NCBI RefSeq assembly: GCF_029784135.1
Contig: NC_073746.1
Span: 295,578,089-295,642,088, forward strand
DNA length: 64,000 nt
Source: Toxorhynchites rutilus septentrionalis
Lineage: Eukaryota > Arthropoda > Insecta > Diptera > Culicidae
Direction of reading: 5' to 3'
Shown: positions 1 through 11,049 of the stretch, one piece after another
How the letters are laid out: every line of letters begins with the position of its first letter
Position numbering within the stretch: the stretch's first letter is position 1
Position numbers and translations under genes: made by a program
The notes under the pieces: generated by a model
What the model saw: only the letters and a program-made list of their open reading frames with translations
The model's database searches: none
Told to the model about the DNA's origin: nothing

Positions 1-235
1 CCAGGTACAGTTCCAAAATGTCGAGACCATTGTACACCTATCTTTTTCAATAGAGCCTTTTTACCAATAGCTTCTCGAAGTAATCGATATCATCTAGCAG
101 CATTTGTATATGGATATAATTTTCACTCCTCAAAACATTGTTTATTTTTAATAATATTATCTCACTTTACACACCTTCACATTATCTTACTTCAACATTT
201 CGTCATCATTTTTGAAGTCTTAGGTTCTTTTTGAA

Positions 236-385
236 TTGGCTCTCATACAAACAAAACACAAATTTCGGCACAACTCGAGAAATAATAGAGCAAATGGAAC
301 CAAAATTAGAATGTGAAGATTTAAGAGTACAAGGAATGTTTTTATGATGGTTTGACATCCCTTCCCAGGGTCCCATAAAAGTATT
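236..385 (-). repeat. Dispersed repeat unit shared with 29.2 kb and 54.1 kb
   Basis: This stretch resembles units at 29220-29560 and 54060-54190. They share phrases such as 'actcgagaa', 'caaatggaacca' and 'atggtttgaca', followed by a C-rich run. The short ORFs across it are not conserved between copies, so it is annotated as non-coding repeat. It may be a 3' portion of a retroelement, but no coding part is visible here. Nothing is recognised in 1-235. Confidence 0.5.
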
Positions 386-400
386 ACACATATTTCAAAC

Positions 401-1413
401 GGTTGTGTCCCATTCACCCGAAACTCGTTTACCCAATGCACATTTGCCCGAATGTAACACATACCCGAATGTAACAAATACCCGAGTGCAACATTTACCC
501 GAATGGAATGTTTACCCGAATGAAGAAGGAAATATTCTGACAAATCAGATTATGAGTTTTGTCGAATCTCCTGTTACGAAGTTACGAAGTAAAATGAGAA
601 ATTATCTTCTTTCCTTTCAGTATCGCTCGTTAAGGCCAAGAGATCATTCAGAAATGAGCTTGGGTTAGGGAATATTCCGAAAATTAAGCAGGTAACCAAA
701 ACATAAAAATTTGAATGAAAATGTGAAAAGAATAGATAAGAAAAAAAAGTTACTTACGGTTTCACCACCGCAGCGCAGTTTTTATCATAAATTTATTATT
801 TCGTGATGAAATTTTTTTCTGAGGTCAATGTAATGAGGGAGAAGTCCCCATTGAACGAGGATAAGCCACCGAGGCGGTACGAAGCCGTTGAGGTGAGGCA
901 ATCCAAGGAAGCGGAGGCCTTTCGCAAGCAAACCTGAGTTCCACCTATTGCCCGGTTTGTTTGAAACATAGGAGACGATCCTTTAGATAGATAATAATCC
1001 TAATAATAAAATTTGCGTATCATTCGAATAAATCCTTCTTTCGGGTAGGTGTCGTATTCGGGTAGCTGTCGCATTCGGGTAAATGTTTCATTCGGGTAAC
1101 TGTTTTATTTTTCTTTCTCTATTATAGTGACTTTTAACACATTTCGGCTGGTTCGTCACTTTCACTTCCATTTTTGGAAGAATGTCGGGAGTGAGAATTG
1201 AACTCGTGATCTATCTTTGCGTGAGAGGTATGGATGTTACCACTACGCCAGATCAGTTTCTCGCGGGTAACTGTTACATTCGAGCGATCGTCACATTCGG
1301 GTAAATGTTGTATTCGGGTAGATGTTACATTCGGGTAGCTGTCGCATTCGGGTGAGAGGAATTCGGGTAACTGTCTTTCGGGTGAGTGGGTTTCGGGTAA
1401 GTGTGACATAATC
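401..1413. mobile_element. Non-autonomous hAT-like element with subterminal ACCCGAA arrays (copy 1)
   Basis: The element is flanked by a 9-bp direct repeat ATTTCAAAC (392-400 and 1414-1422), read as the target-site duplication. Its ends are imperfect inverted repeats: GGTTGTGTCCCATTCACCCG on the left and, reverse-complemented, GATTATGTCACACTTACCCG on the right. Inside each end is a run of short degenerate units, ACCCGAATG at 415-525 and the complement CATTCGGGT at 1035-1105 and 1260-1400. The interior holds a CG-rich segment (about 830-990) also found at 41.7 kb and 44.75 kb. It has no transposase. An 8-9-bp duplication suggests hAT, but the superfamily is an inference. Confidence 0.7.
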
Positions 1414-1498
1414 ATTTCAAACAACCAGTTTAACAACTAAACATGACAATTGAACAATTTTTGGGCTTCACTCGCCTAAGGTTAGCCTCAAACCGTAG

Positions 1499-1822
1499 TT
1501 CAAAAGTCTGGACTTGAGTCGGGATTTTATCCGTACCTTCTCCCGACTCATGTCCAATCACTGTTCATTAGATGCACTACTATTCCGCTTCAATCTTGCC
1601 AGCAGCAATCTCTGCGTTTGTGGTAAAGGTTATCACGATATCGAACAAGTTGTTTGGTCGTGCGAGATGTATCTTGTCATCAGATCGAATTTAGAAAACT
1701 CCCTTCGGGCCCGAGGAAGGCAGCCCAAGGTGCCGGTGAGAGATGTGTTGGCTCGGTTAGACCTTGATTACATGTCCCATATATATGTTTTCTTTAAAGC
1801 TATCGATGTTCTTTGCGAGTAA
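1499..1822 (+). pseudogene. LINE ORF2 C-terminus with CCHC-like motif
   Basis: The frame reads FKSLDLSRDFIRTFSRLMSN, then a Cys-rich motif (CVCGKGYHDIEQVVWSC), and ends at TAA 1820-1822. This is the tail seen after the reverse transcriptase/RNase H part of many LINE ORF2 proteins. It packages no known activity alone. The codon just before the segment is TAG at 1496-1498, where the family pattern (PWFKSL) suggests TGG, so Trp has probably become a stop. The usual His of the CCHC is Gln (DIEQ). There is no start codon and no catalytic domain, so the copy is dead. Confidence 0.65.
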
Positions 1823-2030
1823 TTCGTCTCCTTGCTATAAACAGTAGAATAAGTTGAAACGTTGAAATACACTATAGATATACGAATAGATTTAAAAATT
1901 TAGTGTTCATCAACATTGTAACAATTTCCTTATATCCCATCCTTCTCCTAAAAATATGCCACCCTTCTAAACTCGAGTATACCGCGAATAATCAGGTTTC
2001 CACCTTACTAACCATAGATGTAAGAAAATT

Positions 2031-2033
<3 letters not shown>

Positions 2034-2098
<65 letters not shown>
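2034..2098. repeat. (TA)n microsatellite
   Basis: About 32 uninterrupted TA dinucleotides lie in the 3' UTR of the LINE remnant, 25 bp before its terminal hairpin. The 'YIYIYI' ORF over it is an artefact. Confidence 0.95.
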
Positions 2099-2102
<4 letters not shown>

Positions 2103-2489
2103 TTAAAATTATATTTAAGAATTCGGCTCCTTTAAACTTATGTAACTGAGCCTGTAAAAATAAACGAATTAATAAAAAAAAATTAAAATTTCGAAAAACT
2201 CTGAGGGAAAACAGAAAAATTCGGAAAATTTAATTCCCAAGTGTTCTACAATTACATCGTGATAAGCGTTTTCAATTCATTTGATGTTTGCGCTAACGAA
2301 ATTGATCTTTGTTCGAAAGTGCAAATGGACTTCAGGTGGAAAAACGCACCCTTACTATATAAATAAAAATGAATCGCCAAATGTGTCAGAAAAAAAAACA
2401 TTAGTCCGATTTAAGCCATTTTCATTGTGTTTTATTTTCTGTATCAAACATTTATTCCAGTAACGAAAGTAACGAAAAAACATGTTATT

Positions 2490-2745
2490 TGCAAGTAAAC
2501 GAAGAATCTTGAACTTGAATTGTGTCTGAAAATAATTTTATATTATAATGAGTTTTGATAGAAGCACTAGGAAATTTATAGTAAAAGGAAGCTGTAAAGG
2601 GTCTATCCGAAGATCAATCAATGAATAGTTCTACGATTGAATCCACGAACGTTCGCTTAGTAAGGAAAACTGAATGTTTGAAAGTATTGATAGCAAAAAA
2701 TCCATTTTAGACGGGACGAAGTTTGCCGGATCAGCTAGTGTAACA
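2490..2745 (+). repeat. RTE-like 3' tail repeat, uninterrupted copy
   Basis: This 250-bp repeat begins with ATGTTATTTGCAAG and ends GACGAAGTTTGCCGGATCAG-CTAG. Another copy sits at 9039-10670, where it is split by LINE A. The terminal 'GACGAAG.TTGCCGG.TC.GCTAG' resembles the 3' ends of RTE-type LINEs in insects (inference). It has no coding content. This copy is the empty site that defines the LINE A insertion point. The stretch 2176-2489 shows nothing recognisable. Confidence 0.55.
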
Positions 2746-2759
2746 TATTTGTCGAATAG

Positions 2760-2835
2760 ATAATAGATAATAATAGATAATAACTGTCGGGCTTTAGATG
2801 CAAATTTCCTCCTAAATTCGTTCCCTGGACCACTG
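2760..2835. repeat. Solo end of a foldback MITE related to 37.8 kb
   Basis: The sequence ATAACTGTCGGGCTTTAGAT... followed by CCTGGACCACTGTAAAATG matches, with mismatches, the right end of the foldback element at 37804-38804 (ATAACTGTCGAGCTCCAAAT... CCTGGACCATTGTG). Only one end is visible. Nothing recognisable lies between here and 3440. Confidence 0.4.
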
Positions 2836-3443
2836 TAAAATGATGTATAGATTCCCGATTGTTACTAAGAAAGTGAAAGCGAATATGGGAAGATTTTAGT
2901 AAAGATAATTCGTTTGAGGAAAACCGAAAATCAGTTGCAAAAATTTTGTTTGGATTATCGTATAATGAAGCCGTTAGAGTAAAAGAAGAAGGTTTCAGTG
3001 TGGGATGGAGCCTAAAAGGTTGCCACATCAAAATTAAACGTTCATCGCACTAAAGAACGTTTACATCTATGAGCCTATAAGAAGCAGAAGCAGCTAAAAG
3101 GAATTCCTGTAATTGGGGATTGGTGCGCCAGAAACAATCGTATTGTTGAATTAGAACTACGTAATTAATTTATTCAATTCGATGTTTTATCACTTCGAAT
3201 ATTATTTAGAAATGCTACAATTTTTTTAGAAATTTATCTTTAGTAGATTGCTTTGAAAGCTTTCGTAAGGTTTCTGCAGAAGCAGTTGAAGAAGTTAAAT
3301 AATACACAAGCAGATCATGTGTCTCAATTTGTTTCTTCATGTCGGTACATTAAGTATTTTTCGCGGATGCTATTCCGATGATCTTTTTCGCATTTGATAC
3401 ACACTCGGCTACTTGTTGCCTCAAAACCTTTATATCAAATTCC

Positions 3444-3680
3444 TTAAGGAGGTATCCTAGAGTACAGGCACGAATTTCGAAGGTTTTTTCGAGCTCCGAA
3501 CGAAAAACGCGTTTGAAGTTTTGTGTCGAGGCCGTACTAAAGAGGATACCGCATTGTTAAAATGGATGTGCTCGATAAACAATGGGATTTTCGAAAAGCT
3601 CTTTCTACGACATATTCCTGAATGTACAAACTATAGAAATATGAAGATTTTTTTTTTGTTTTCGAATTTCTAAACTCTAG
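3444..3680 (+). repeat. Dispersed repeat shared with 60984-61677
   Basis: Matched blocks in order are a GAGGTATCCTAG-like start, CACGAATTTCG, TTTCGAGCTCCG, AAAACGCGTTTGAAGTT, GATACCGCAT, AAAATGG and AACTATAGAAATATGA. The second copy is longer by several hundred bases in the middle. No ORF is shared. The stretch 3681-4102 shows nothing recognised. Confidence 0.55.
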
Positions 3681-4110
3681 ATCAGCGTAGATTTTCATCC
3701 TTAGTATATGTCATCCAGTTTTTCAATTGAAACGCGAAACCAAATCTTACATAACATTCCAGCACGGCTCTTATTTTCATGGTGAACCGGACGACGATGG
3801 ACTAGCTTGAAGATTCCCCCACAGAATTGTGTTGCGTAGAACTTTAAGATAACGTCTGCCATGGTCTTTATGATAACGTTATACCAACTCAAGGGGAAAC
3901 GAAGCCTTTATTATGACGAAAAAAAGCAAAACAAGCGTGTAGAATGGGTGTAGAATGAGACTAAAAATTTATCTTCTTCTTCTTGTTATGTTTTGAACTT
4001 TGCGATTCATTAGCCTTTCGAAAAATCTACCTCATCGAAGATCCCCATTTTTTTTCTAGCACAAATATTCCCTTTTTTTATCTCCCTGTGATATCAATAT
4101 TATCGCGGAT

Positions 4111-5458
4111 TAGGATTGGGCGATCTCGGATCGATGCTTAGAAGATCGTTCTTTTCCATTCCGATTTACTATTTTTTGGATCGATCTTTTGTACTCGATA
4201 AAATCGAGATAATCGTTTTTTTTGCTTTCGATCTTCTCGATCTTCTTGTAAATTTGTTTTTCAGTGTACATCGTTTTTTTATCTCATCAAATGTCACCTA
4301 ACATTTTTTGAACATAATGTCAACAGTTGGATTGCTTCTTCTACGATTTACTTCTGTTCAAATGCTGACAGAGACAGAACTAGTGGCTGCAACTGAGGGG
4401 ATGAACTGTAAACGATTGCGCATAGGATCACTGAGCCTGATATTGACATCAATTAGGGGAAAAGGGGGGAATTTCGACCACCTAAGCAAATCGCCTAATA
4501 TTTCCAAACCAATACGGTCTAAATAAAAAATGTCACATTGTATACTGAGCTACACTTGTTTTCTCTCAATAAATAATGTTTAATCATTATATAAAGCTTC
4601 AATCTACCAAATATATCATAAAACAAAAGAGATGATTTTTGGATTTTGATTTTTTCATTGTTATAAAAATTACAGTTTCGCTACATCAAATTGTTCTTCT
4701 TCTGTAGGCGAACAGAACTCTACTGCACAATACACGAAAAGTTTGTCTAATTAGCGGGAAAAACCTCAAAACCACGATCGGAAAACTCACATTTTTTGAC
4801 GATCAAAGTGCTTGCTGTGTTCATGCTACCGTTTCCCTCTACTTGTGAAGTTTTACCAAAGTTTTTTTTACTTTAGGTACATATGGTTCAACAATAGAAG
4901 GAAATGACATTATAAAAAATCTAAGTTGAGCCGTAGTTTTTGAGATAAAAGGGTGGTCCAAATCACCCCACATGACCAAATCACCCCTTGTTACCCTACA
5001 GGCGAATGATTGTTTTCTGGATTCGGCGCCAAAATCAAGAATCGGCTTCGACTAAATGACAGATGTATGACATCATTGGCTCTTATTGTCAGCTGAGTTT
5101 TGGGCGGTTGTTGAATTTCTAATTATGCTTTTTCAAATATTTTTTTTAATAAAAACGACTACCTGACAGCACAATATGAATGCCCTGTGGCTATGGCCTT
5201 CATGCTGAGAAACAAAACAAAATGCTTTTGATATTTAAATAAAAATATGAAATTTGTATTCCCTGTTCAAAGAAAAGACGACATTCATATAGAACAAGCG
5301 TATTCGAAAAAAAGCTTTTAATTTTTCAAAAATCGATTCGGTAAAGATCGATTCAGCACAGATCGATTCTTTAGTACCGAATCAGTGGATCGATCCCTAA
5401 GCCATTTGGAAAATCGATTCGATAAGATCGATCTTTTTATAAAGATCGCCCAATCCTA
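4111..5458. mobile_element. hAT-type MITE with perfect 8-bp target duplication
   Basis: The element is bounded by perfect 8-bp direct repeats TCGCGGAT (4103-4110 and 5459-5466). It ends in a 15-bp perfect inverted repeat, TAGGATTGGGCGATC at the left and GATCGCCCAATCCTA at the right. Both subterminal zones are rich in GATCGAT words. There is no transposase. The middle (about 4447-5000) holds G-rich and C-rich segments (AGGGGAAAAGGGGGGAA; AATCACCCC) that look like the ends of a second, older nested element. Eight-base duplications with short inverted ends are typical of hAT (established); assignment of this copy is an inference. Confidence 0.85.
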
Positions 5459-5466
5459 TCGCGGAT

Positions 5467-6845
5467 GTCTCAGTTGCTTCTTTTTGACGTTAGGTGAGAA
5501 TACAAGTGAGCATAACAAATTTGTGAGAAAAAGGAAATGCTTCTAATTTTCAGCATTTCATAATATTTACATACCAGGGGATTGTAATATATAATACATC
5601 AAACAAACTGTAACAAATTTCTGATTCGTTTTGTCCTATACAAATCGTCAAAATATGTTCGCATAAAAAATATTTATGAAATTCATGTTCATTTTAGAGA
5701 AACAGAACATATTTTTTTATTGGGTAACCTTATGGAATCATAGTCCTACATTAAAAAACATCGATCAGGCATAAAAAGCGAAAGCTGTACGATATGATGC
5801 TTGGGGGAATTCGAAGTGCATAATAACGAAAGACGAAACATAAGTGAAATGCGACTATGAATCCTTGCCAATGTCATGGTGTTATACAGTGCGAAAAGGG
5901 CAAAAATTACCGGTCCAAAACATCCATCAAAGTAGAAAAATTTGGTAAAAAGGATGTTATGGTTCAACTACCTATTTATAGCTGCGGTAAAAAATCGCAA
6001 CCAATTATTTCAACTGCCTCGATGAACAGCGAAATGTGTGCCGAGGAGTGTTGACAAATACGATTTCACACAAGGATCCTGTTGTCCTTTGGCCAGATTT
6101 TTACGTCTTGTCATTAGGGGAGGTGGGGGTAATACGGACGTGTTAAGAAGAACTTCAATTATATCGATGGAAACTCATGCTTTGCAAACCTCAATGCGGT
6201 TTCTTGCAATTTAATATACTGTTTTTCTACCTAATTTGCCAAATATTTAACAAAAAAAGGGTTTTCAATGTTTTTTACTGAAATTAAAACAGACGAAAAA
6301 TCTGTACCATCGAAAATATTCGTTGTGAAAAAATATATTTTATTAGAATAGAAAAATACTCATTCAATTAATATAAATACTACATTTACATTTGCAAGTC
6401 ATTCGTGTGTTTGATGATGCTTAGACATAGCTATCTTGTTTGATCAAATCTTTTGACCTCAAAATAGCGTTCATCGTATCGTTGCTGAGCCGACTTCGAA
6501 GATTATTTTGTTCTGATTATATTCAGAAAAAAAAATTCCAAGGAGTGAGGCGTAGTGAGAACGTCACAAACAAGGCATCGAAGAGCCGAAAATTCGATCG
6601 AAAAGTCAATTCTTTTTAGACTTTAAATTTTAGTCCACCAATCCTGCACATGCTCGTTTTTACTTTACAATTCGGCGCTGATATAAGCTTGAAGGGTGGG
6701 ATTAGTTTTCGGAACATTGTTTTTTTTATGATTTTGCGTAGGGAAAAATGATACATTCTGGAATGTATTCGTTAATTCCCTCGAAGCTCTCGCTCTCTGT
6801 TCTTCACGGTTGCAGAATTATCCAATTGAAAACTTGAGTTTAACG
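5467..6845. other. No recognisable feature
   Basis: AT-rich sequence with only short, low-complexity ORFs. A G-rich string at 6115-6140 (AGGGGAGGTGGGGGTAATAC) resembles the G-rich strings in other MITE ends in the window, but no partner end was found. Confidence 0.5.
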
Positions 6846-6849
6846 TAAA

Positions 6850-8396
6850 CTGACCAGACGTCCCGCGTTACGCGGGACAGTCCCGCATTTCAACAAAATG
6901 TCCCGCGTAAGATTCCGTCCCGCGAAACGTCCCGCATTTCGCAAAAGAAACGAAAATGTCCCGCGATATCAATATATTTCAATTTCACAATTTGATCATG
7001 TGACAACGTGAGTCAGACGAAAAGCTCATCTTTGGTCCCCTAGCCCGGTCAGAGCTCAATGTTTTAAATAAGCCGGAAAAACTAGTGTATACTCGACAAG
7101 AAGAGGCAGAGTTGTTTGATGAAGTATCGTAAATGAAGCGCTGGGCGGTCTTACGGAAGTTGGCCGGAAGCTGAACCATGGCCGATGAAAAATGTATATT
7201 GGCGTGTTATTTTACCTTTTCGTGGCTTTGGTGGTCGTCTGTCTCTCTATCATGGCCATTCGCCCAAAAGTTTTCAATCGGGCGCAGCTGGAGAATGTTG
7301 GGAAGGTTGGTGGTCTTCGCGACAACGTTTATCTCCAGCCGATCCATCCTCCAGAGATCTTTTGGCATAATGGGCTGATCCCAGGTTCGGCATAAAGACC
7401 ACATCACCTTCCCATCTCCGGCATGTACTTCGTACTATATATCTTCCCGTTCATCATATGACTCGAAAGAAGAGCGGCTTGGACATTCCCTTCACGTCTG
7501 TCAGAGAAGGACCTTCTTCGAGAACTTGATGTTAATGATATATTCGACGTAATCGCTTACCTGGGGAACGTAAAGTACCCGGTCCCCTGCCATTCGTTGT
7601 ATTCTAGCATCTACTTGATCTCGTCTTTCATTATGAGTACGGAAAGAAGTTTTTCACTTCTTTCGCCGGAAAGAAGTTTGTCACCAGCACCTCAAGTTAC
7701 TCCTTCTGGGTGATTGCCTGCTGCTCAGATACGGCCGGTCTCGTCTGACGCTTCCGCATAAAAATGTCCATTTTGGCCAGATTCTTCTCTACCGTTTGGC
7801 CGGTTGCTTCGATCTCCCGGCTTAAGGAGCGGCCAAGAGATGATATTGTAAATACCTGATCGGCTATATGTGGCGGACACAAAGTGCCTCAGGATGTCCA
7901 ACTCCTTCGCTGTGGGGTGGAGCTTACAATATGAAAAAATCATCAAGTTGCTTGACAGTGCTGCTGTTGTGAATCAACAGTCTTGAATCATTTTTGTTGT
8001 AGACTTAATAAACGTAAGATTTAAAGGAAATTTGCTCTTATAAATTATCTTTCATCGCCATCCGAAATTAGTCCATTTTTTTGAATGCATACGTTAACAC
8101 TAAAATCGATGAAAAATGAATTGGAATTTTCGAGCAATCGAGCATTTGGTAATTTGAAGAAAATTGTAGAATTTGAATCGCGCTTGCCAGGCGTAAATGC
8201 TCTGATTGAGCGAATGATTTTCGGGCGTAAACAAAATCTAAACCACCGAAAAATCACAACTGAGTGCCGATACTCAGAAAAAAATTATACCGATCATTTT
8301 GGACTCGCTAAACTGTGGTTTATGTTCACATAACGTATATGCATAACGTTTTGTTTTTTGTGTCCCACGTTAGACCTCTGACCATCTGGTCACTTT
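6850..8396. mobile_element. hAT-like element hosting a dead ITmD37E
   Basis: The left end reads CTGACCAGACGTCCCGCG, followed by repeated TCCCGC words (6866-6965). The right end, reverse-complemented, reads GTGACCAGATGGTCAGAG with a GTGGGACA nearby. Flanks TAACGTAA (left) and TAACGTGA (right) match at 7 of 8 bases, consistent with an 8-bp duplication. ORF 8085-8333 contains LPGVNALIERMIF, faintly like the hAT C-terminal dimerisation motif; that resemblance is weak. The middle is occupied by a degraded Tc1/mariner element. The exact right boundary is uncertain by about 10 bp. Confidence 0.5.
7040..7960 (-). pseudogene. Degraded ITmD37E-type transposase
   Basis: Minus-strand fragments of a Tc1/mariner transposase. 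The clearest (7207-7407) contains TTNLPNILQLRPIENFWA, which aligns with NPPNAPELRPIEKYWA around the third catalytic residue (Glu) of the ITmD37E copy at 21.4 kb. A second fragment (7725-7946) aligns in nucleotides with the start of the relic at 49.9 kb (shared CACTTTGTGTCCGCC and ATATAGCCGAT). Reading frames are broken throughout. It lies inside the hAT-like element 6850-8396 and is therefore the younger insertion. Confidence 0.6.
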
Positions 8397-8860
8397 AGTC
8401 TAACGTGAACAACACTGCTCTGAGAATATCTGAATGTTCGATCTTGAAGGAGGGTGCATCGTGCCTGGTGTTATCGAAAACTTCTTGAACATCCTACAAT
8501 GCCATAATTATGGACGTAGATACTGCATTGTGTAAATGAGTTTCATTTTTTAGCCTCAGCAGTTGATGGACAAAGCCCTTCAAGGCAATGACCACTTAGG
8601 GGAACGGAGAAATCTCTCAATTACCTTATAGCAGAATTTATCGGCTCATAACTAGCGGGGTCTGTCCCCGGTTTGGTCACGGGTCTTATTTTCGCCTTTT
8701 TCCATGTGAATGAGTAGTAATGGAGTTCTATACATCTGTTATATTCATAAATCGTAATGTACATTACAGCGAACAAATATTAAAATAATTCCAATTCGAT
8801 TGATACGCAAATAAAAATAATAATAATAAAAATATGATTTCCAATTCGAATCGTTAAAGA
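8397..8860. other. No recognisable feature
   Basis: No ORF, tandem repeat or recognisable element end was found between the hAT-like element and the SINE fragment. Confidence 0.4.
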
Positions 8861-8861
8861 C

Positions 8862-9024
8862 GCCTTCTTCTTCTTCTTCTTAAATGGCACTAACGTTCCT
8901 AGAGGCAGTCCGACGTCTCAATGTAGTATTACTTGCGTCATTTTTACTAGCACTTAGTTGAGATTTCTATGCCAAATGAAACGCCTTGAACGCATTCTGA
9001 GTGGCAAGCTCTGGAATACGACAT
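8862..9024 (-). mobile_element. SINE family 2, fragment without tRNA head
   Basis: This matches the body and (GAA)n tail of the SINE at 20975-21249: AATGGCACTAACGTTCCTAG, then CTCAATGTAGTATTACTTGC, then GGCAAGCTCTGGAATA. On the minus strand it runs from body to tail. The tRNA-related head is missing, so it is 5'-truncated. Confidence 0.8.
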
Positions 9025-9089
9025 GTAACGGAGGAACATGTTATTTGCAAGTGGTTGAAAAATCTTGAACGAGAATTGTGTCTGAAAAT

Positions 9090-10240
9090 AACCTGATATT
9101 ACTGATATTGGTAATCAAGTTGAAGCTCTATACACTGACTTTAGTAAGGCTTTCGATCGTGTTGATATACCCTTACTCCTTCTTAAACTTCAAAAAATAG
9201 GGATAGAAGTCAAGCTATTGAAATGGCTAGAATCATATTTGACTGACCGCACCCAAATGGTAAGATTTAATGGGGAAATTTCAAAACCAATATTTGTTAC
9301 ATCCGGAGTTCCTCAAGGCTCTCATTTGGGGTCACTTTTGTTCATTTTATTTGTTAATGACGTTTGCGTTTTTCTTAACAGTGTTAAGGCACTTATCTAC
9401 GCAGATGATATGAAACTGTATATGGAAATAAAGAATGAAGAAGTTGACATAGTTGAAGACTCTCAAACATTCAAAAATGAAGTTGACATAGTTTATAATT
9501 GGTGCACTAAGAGTTTATTACAGCTCAATGTTAGGAAATGCACTTTGATTACTTTTACAAGAAGAAGAACACCATTGAACAATGGTGTTATACTGGGTAA
9601 TCAACCCATCAGTAGATGTCAACGAGTAAGAGATTTAGGTGTGATCTTAGATTCGAAACTAACCTTCGTGGATCATTATAATACAATCATCCATAGAGCA
9701 AATAATATGTTGAGCTTCATTAAACGCTTTAGTTACCATTTCCACGATCCGTACACAATAAAAACATTGTATATTACATACGTCAGATCAATTCTCGAAT
9801 ACTGTAGTATTGTATGGTCCCCCTACATAACTTCACACGAAGACAGAATTGAATCTGTACAAAAACAATTTTTGTTATTTGCAATTCGTAAACTAGGCTG
9901 GTCTTCATATCATCTACCTCCATTTGAAGCACGCTGTATGCTAATCAATATTAAAAGCCTAAAAGAACGTTGGAACTCTGCCATGATTCTATTTATTATT
10001 GATATCATATCACAACGAGTGGACTCAGAAGAAATATTAGGAAACCTGAATTTTTACGCACCGATTAGGAACATGAGAAACCCTAACATTTTTTACATAG
10101 ATTATCGAAGAACGAATTATGCCAAATATAGTCCTATTAATCGTATGATGAGCCTCTGTAACGAACACAGTGAAACAATTGATGTAACCATGTCAAGATC
10201 AATGCTCAAAGACTATCTGGATAGCATAAGATATCGTTAA
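9090..10240 (+). CDS. Reverse transcriptase, C-terminal half (LINE A)
   Basis: An RNA-directed DNA polymerase that would copy the LINE RNA at the target site. The frame is open from 9090 to TAA 10238-10240, about 380 codons without a break. Visible motifs are YTDFSKAFDRVD (motif A, catalytic Asp), SGVPQGSHLGSLLF (motif B), YADDMKLY (motif C, the two catalytic Asp), then KCTLITFTRR and RVRDLGVILDSKLTF of the thumb region. No ATG start is meaningful, because the copy is 5'-truncated and begins mid-domain. All core palm residues are intact and there is no stop or frameshift, unlike LINE B. The insertion is therefore relatively young. Without the endonuclease it cannot move on its own. Confidence 0.85.
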
Positions 10241-10460
10241 ATTTCACTGTAATATTTGGGCAGCATATTTAGTCTACGCTGGTTTGACGAAATAAATAAA
10301 TAAAAAAAATTGATTCTGTAACTTGTTAAAATCGTCTTTTAAATTAAACGAATAAATTATCCAGCCAGCTCTCTTTAGATTTTTAGTTTTAAGTAAGTAG
10401 TTTTAAGTAGTATGAAGAATGTATCGGTCTACAATTTAGATTGACGACAATAAAAATAAA
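9092..10460 (+). mobile_element. LINE A: 5'-truncated non-LTR retrotransposon
   Basis: The element keeps the C-terminal half of its reverse transcriptase ORF, a ~220-bp 3' UTR and an AATAAA-repeat tail (10450-10460). A longer, more decayed relative (LINE B) lies at 36640-39690. The 5' half (ORF1, endonuclease) is absent, as in abortive reverse transcription. The motif style is that of the Jockey/CR1/I group; I cannot fix the clade. Confidence 0.85.
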
Positions 10461-10712
10461 AATTATAATGATGAGCTTTGGTAGAAGTACTAGGAATTTT
10501 ATAGTACAAGGTAATTTCAAAGGGGTCGATTAGAATATCAATCAATGAACAGTTCTGCGATTGGGCTCATGAACTTGCGCTTAGTAAGAAAATGCGAATG
10601 TTTGAAGGTATTGATAACAAAAAACAAATTTTGGGTGGGACGAAGTTCGCCGGATCCGCTAGTTTACGTTAAAAAACAGGAAGTGGGTTATATCTGTGAT
10701 ATAATCGCAGGG

Positions 10713-11049
10713 GTGTCGTAGGACTATCGTTGATTTAGATTAGCTTCACCACAACAGCGACAACATGATCCAATCGCTGTTCAATTATAACTGAGCGGAT
10801 TTCCGAGCGGCGCTCGCTTATATACCGATTGGTGATTTCAATAGCCTGTTTTGAAAGCAATTTTAAGGCTATTGAAACAAGTTTTTGGATCAAAAAGTAA
10901 CAAGTATATAACGCGTTTATCATACCATTTCGTTCAGTTGTTTTGGAGTTATTAACGCTCAAAATCTCGGTCTCCGGTGTAACGCTTTGATTTTCGAAAC
11001 TTTGATTTCACACTCCGGTATAGAAATGAAAGACGTAGTCCTACGTCAA
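10713..11049. mobile_element. GACGTAG element, short copy (337 bp)
   Basis: The ends are GTCGTAGGACTATCGTTG and GACGTAGTCCTACGTCAA. The inner 300 bp closely match 28190-28524 inside the larger copy (shared TTTCCGAGCGGCGCTCGCTT and AATCTCGGTCTCCGG). No transposase. A block AACAGGAAGTGGGTTATAT...CGCAGGGGTG just before the left end recurs at 25.7, 26.7 and 43.0 kb and may be part of the element. Confidence 0.7.

Larger units (their letters stand above)
1450..2175 (+). mobile_element. 5'-truncated LINE, 3' end only
   Basis: A non-LTR retrotransposon remnant. It holds the last ~108 codons of the second ORF (to the stop at 1822), a 3' UTR containing a TA microsatellite, and an A-rich tail. The final hairpin GGCTC (2125-2129) / GAGCC (2148-2152) followed by TGTAAAAATAAACG recurs in reverse orientation at 60745-60800, so this is the true 3' end of a repeat family. 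The C-terminal protein style resembles Loner/I-like mosquito LINEs. That clade call is tentative. Confidence 0.65.
9039..10670 (+). repeat. RTE-like 3' tail repeat split by LINE A
   Basis: The left piece (9039-9090) and right piece (10461-10670) together align with the uninterrupted copy at 2490-2745. The break falls after CTGAAAATAA, in an A/T-rich site typical for target-primed LINE insertion. Confidence 0.65.

Noticed and set aside
405..530. CRISPR-like array of ACCCGAATG repeats
   Set aside because: Units are short and degenerate with no regular spacers, and they are mirrored at the other end of a transposon in a eukaryotic genome.
405..1436. Telomere-like repeats
   Set aside because: The unit does not match insect TTAGG repeats and occurs in inverted pairs at element ends.
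1903..2100. A 65-codon ORF with an YIYIYI tail
   Set aside because: The tail is the TA microsatellite and the rest is LINE 3' UTR.
7178..7407. Three overlapping short plus-strand ORFs as genes
   Set aside because: They are antisense to a degraded transposase with a recognisable minus-strand motif.
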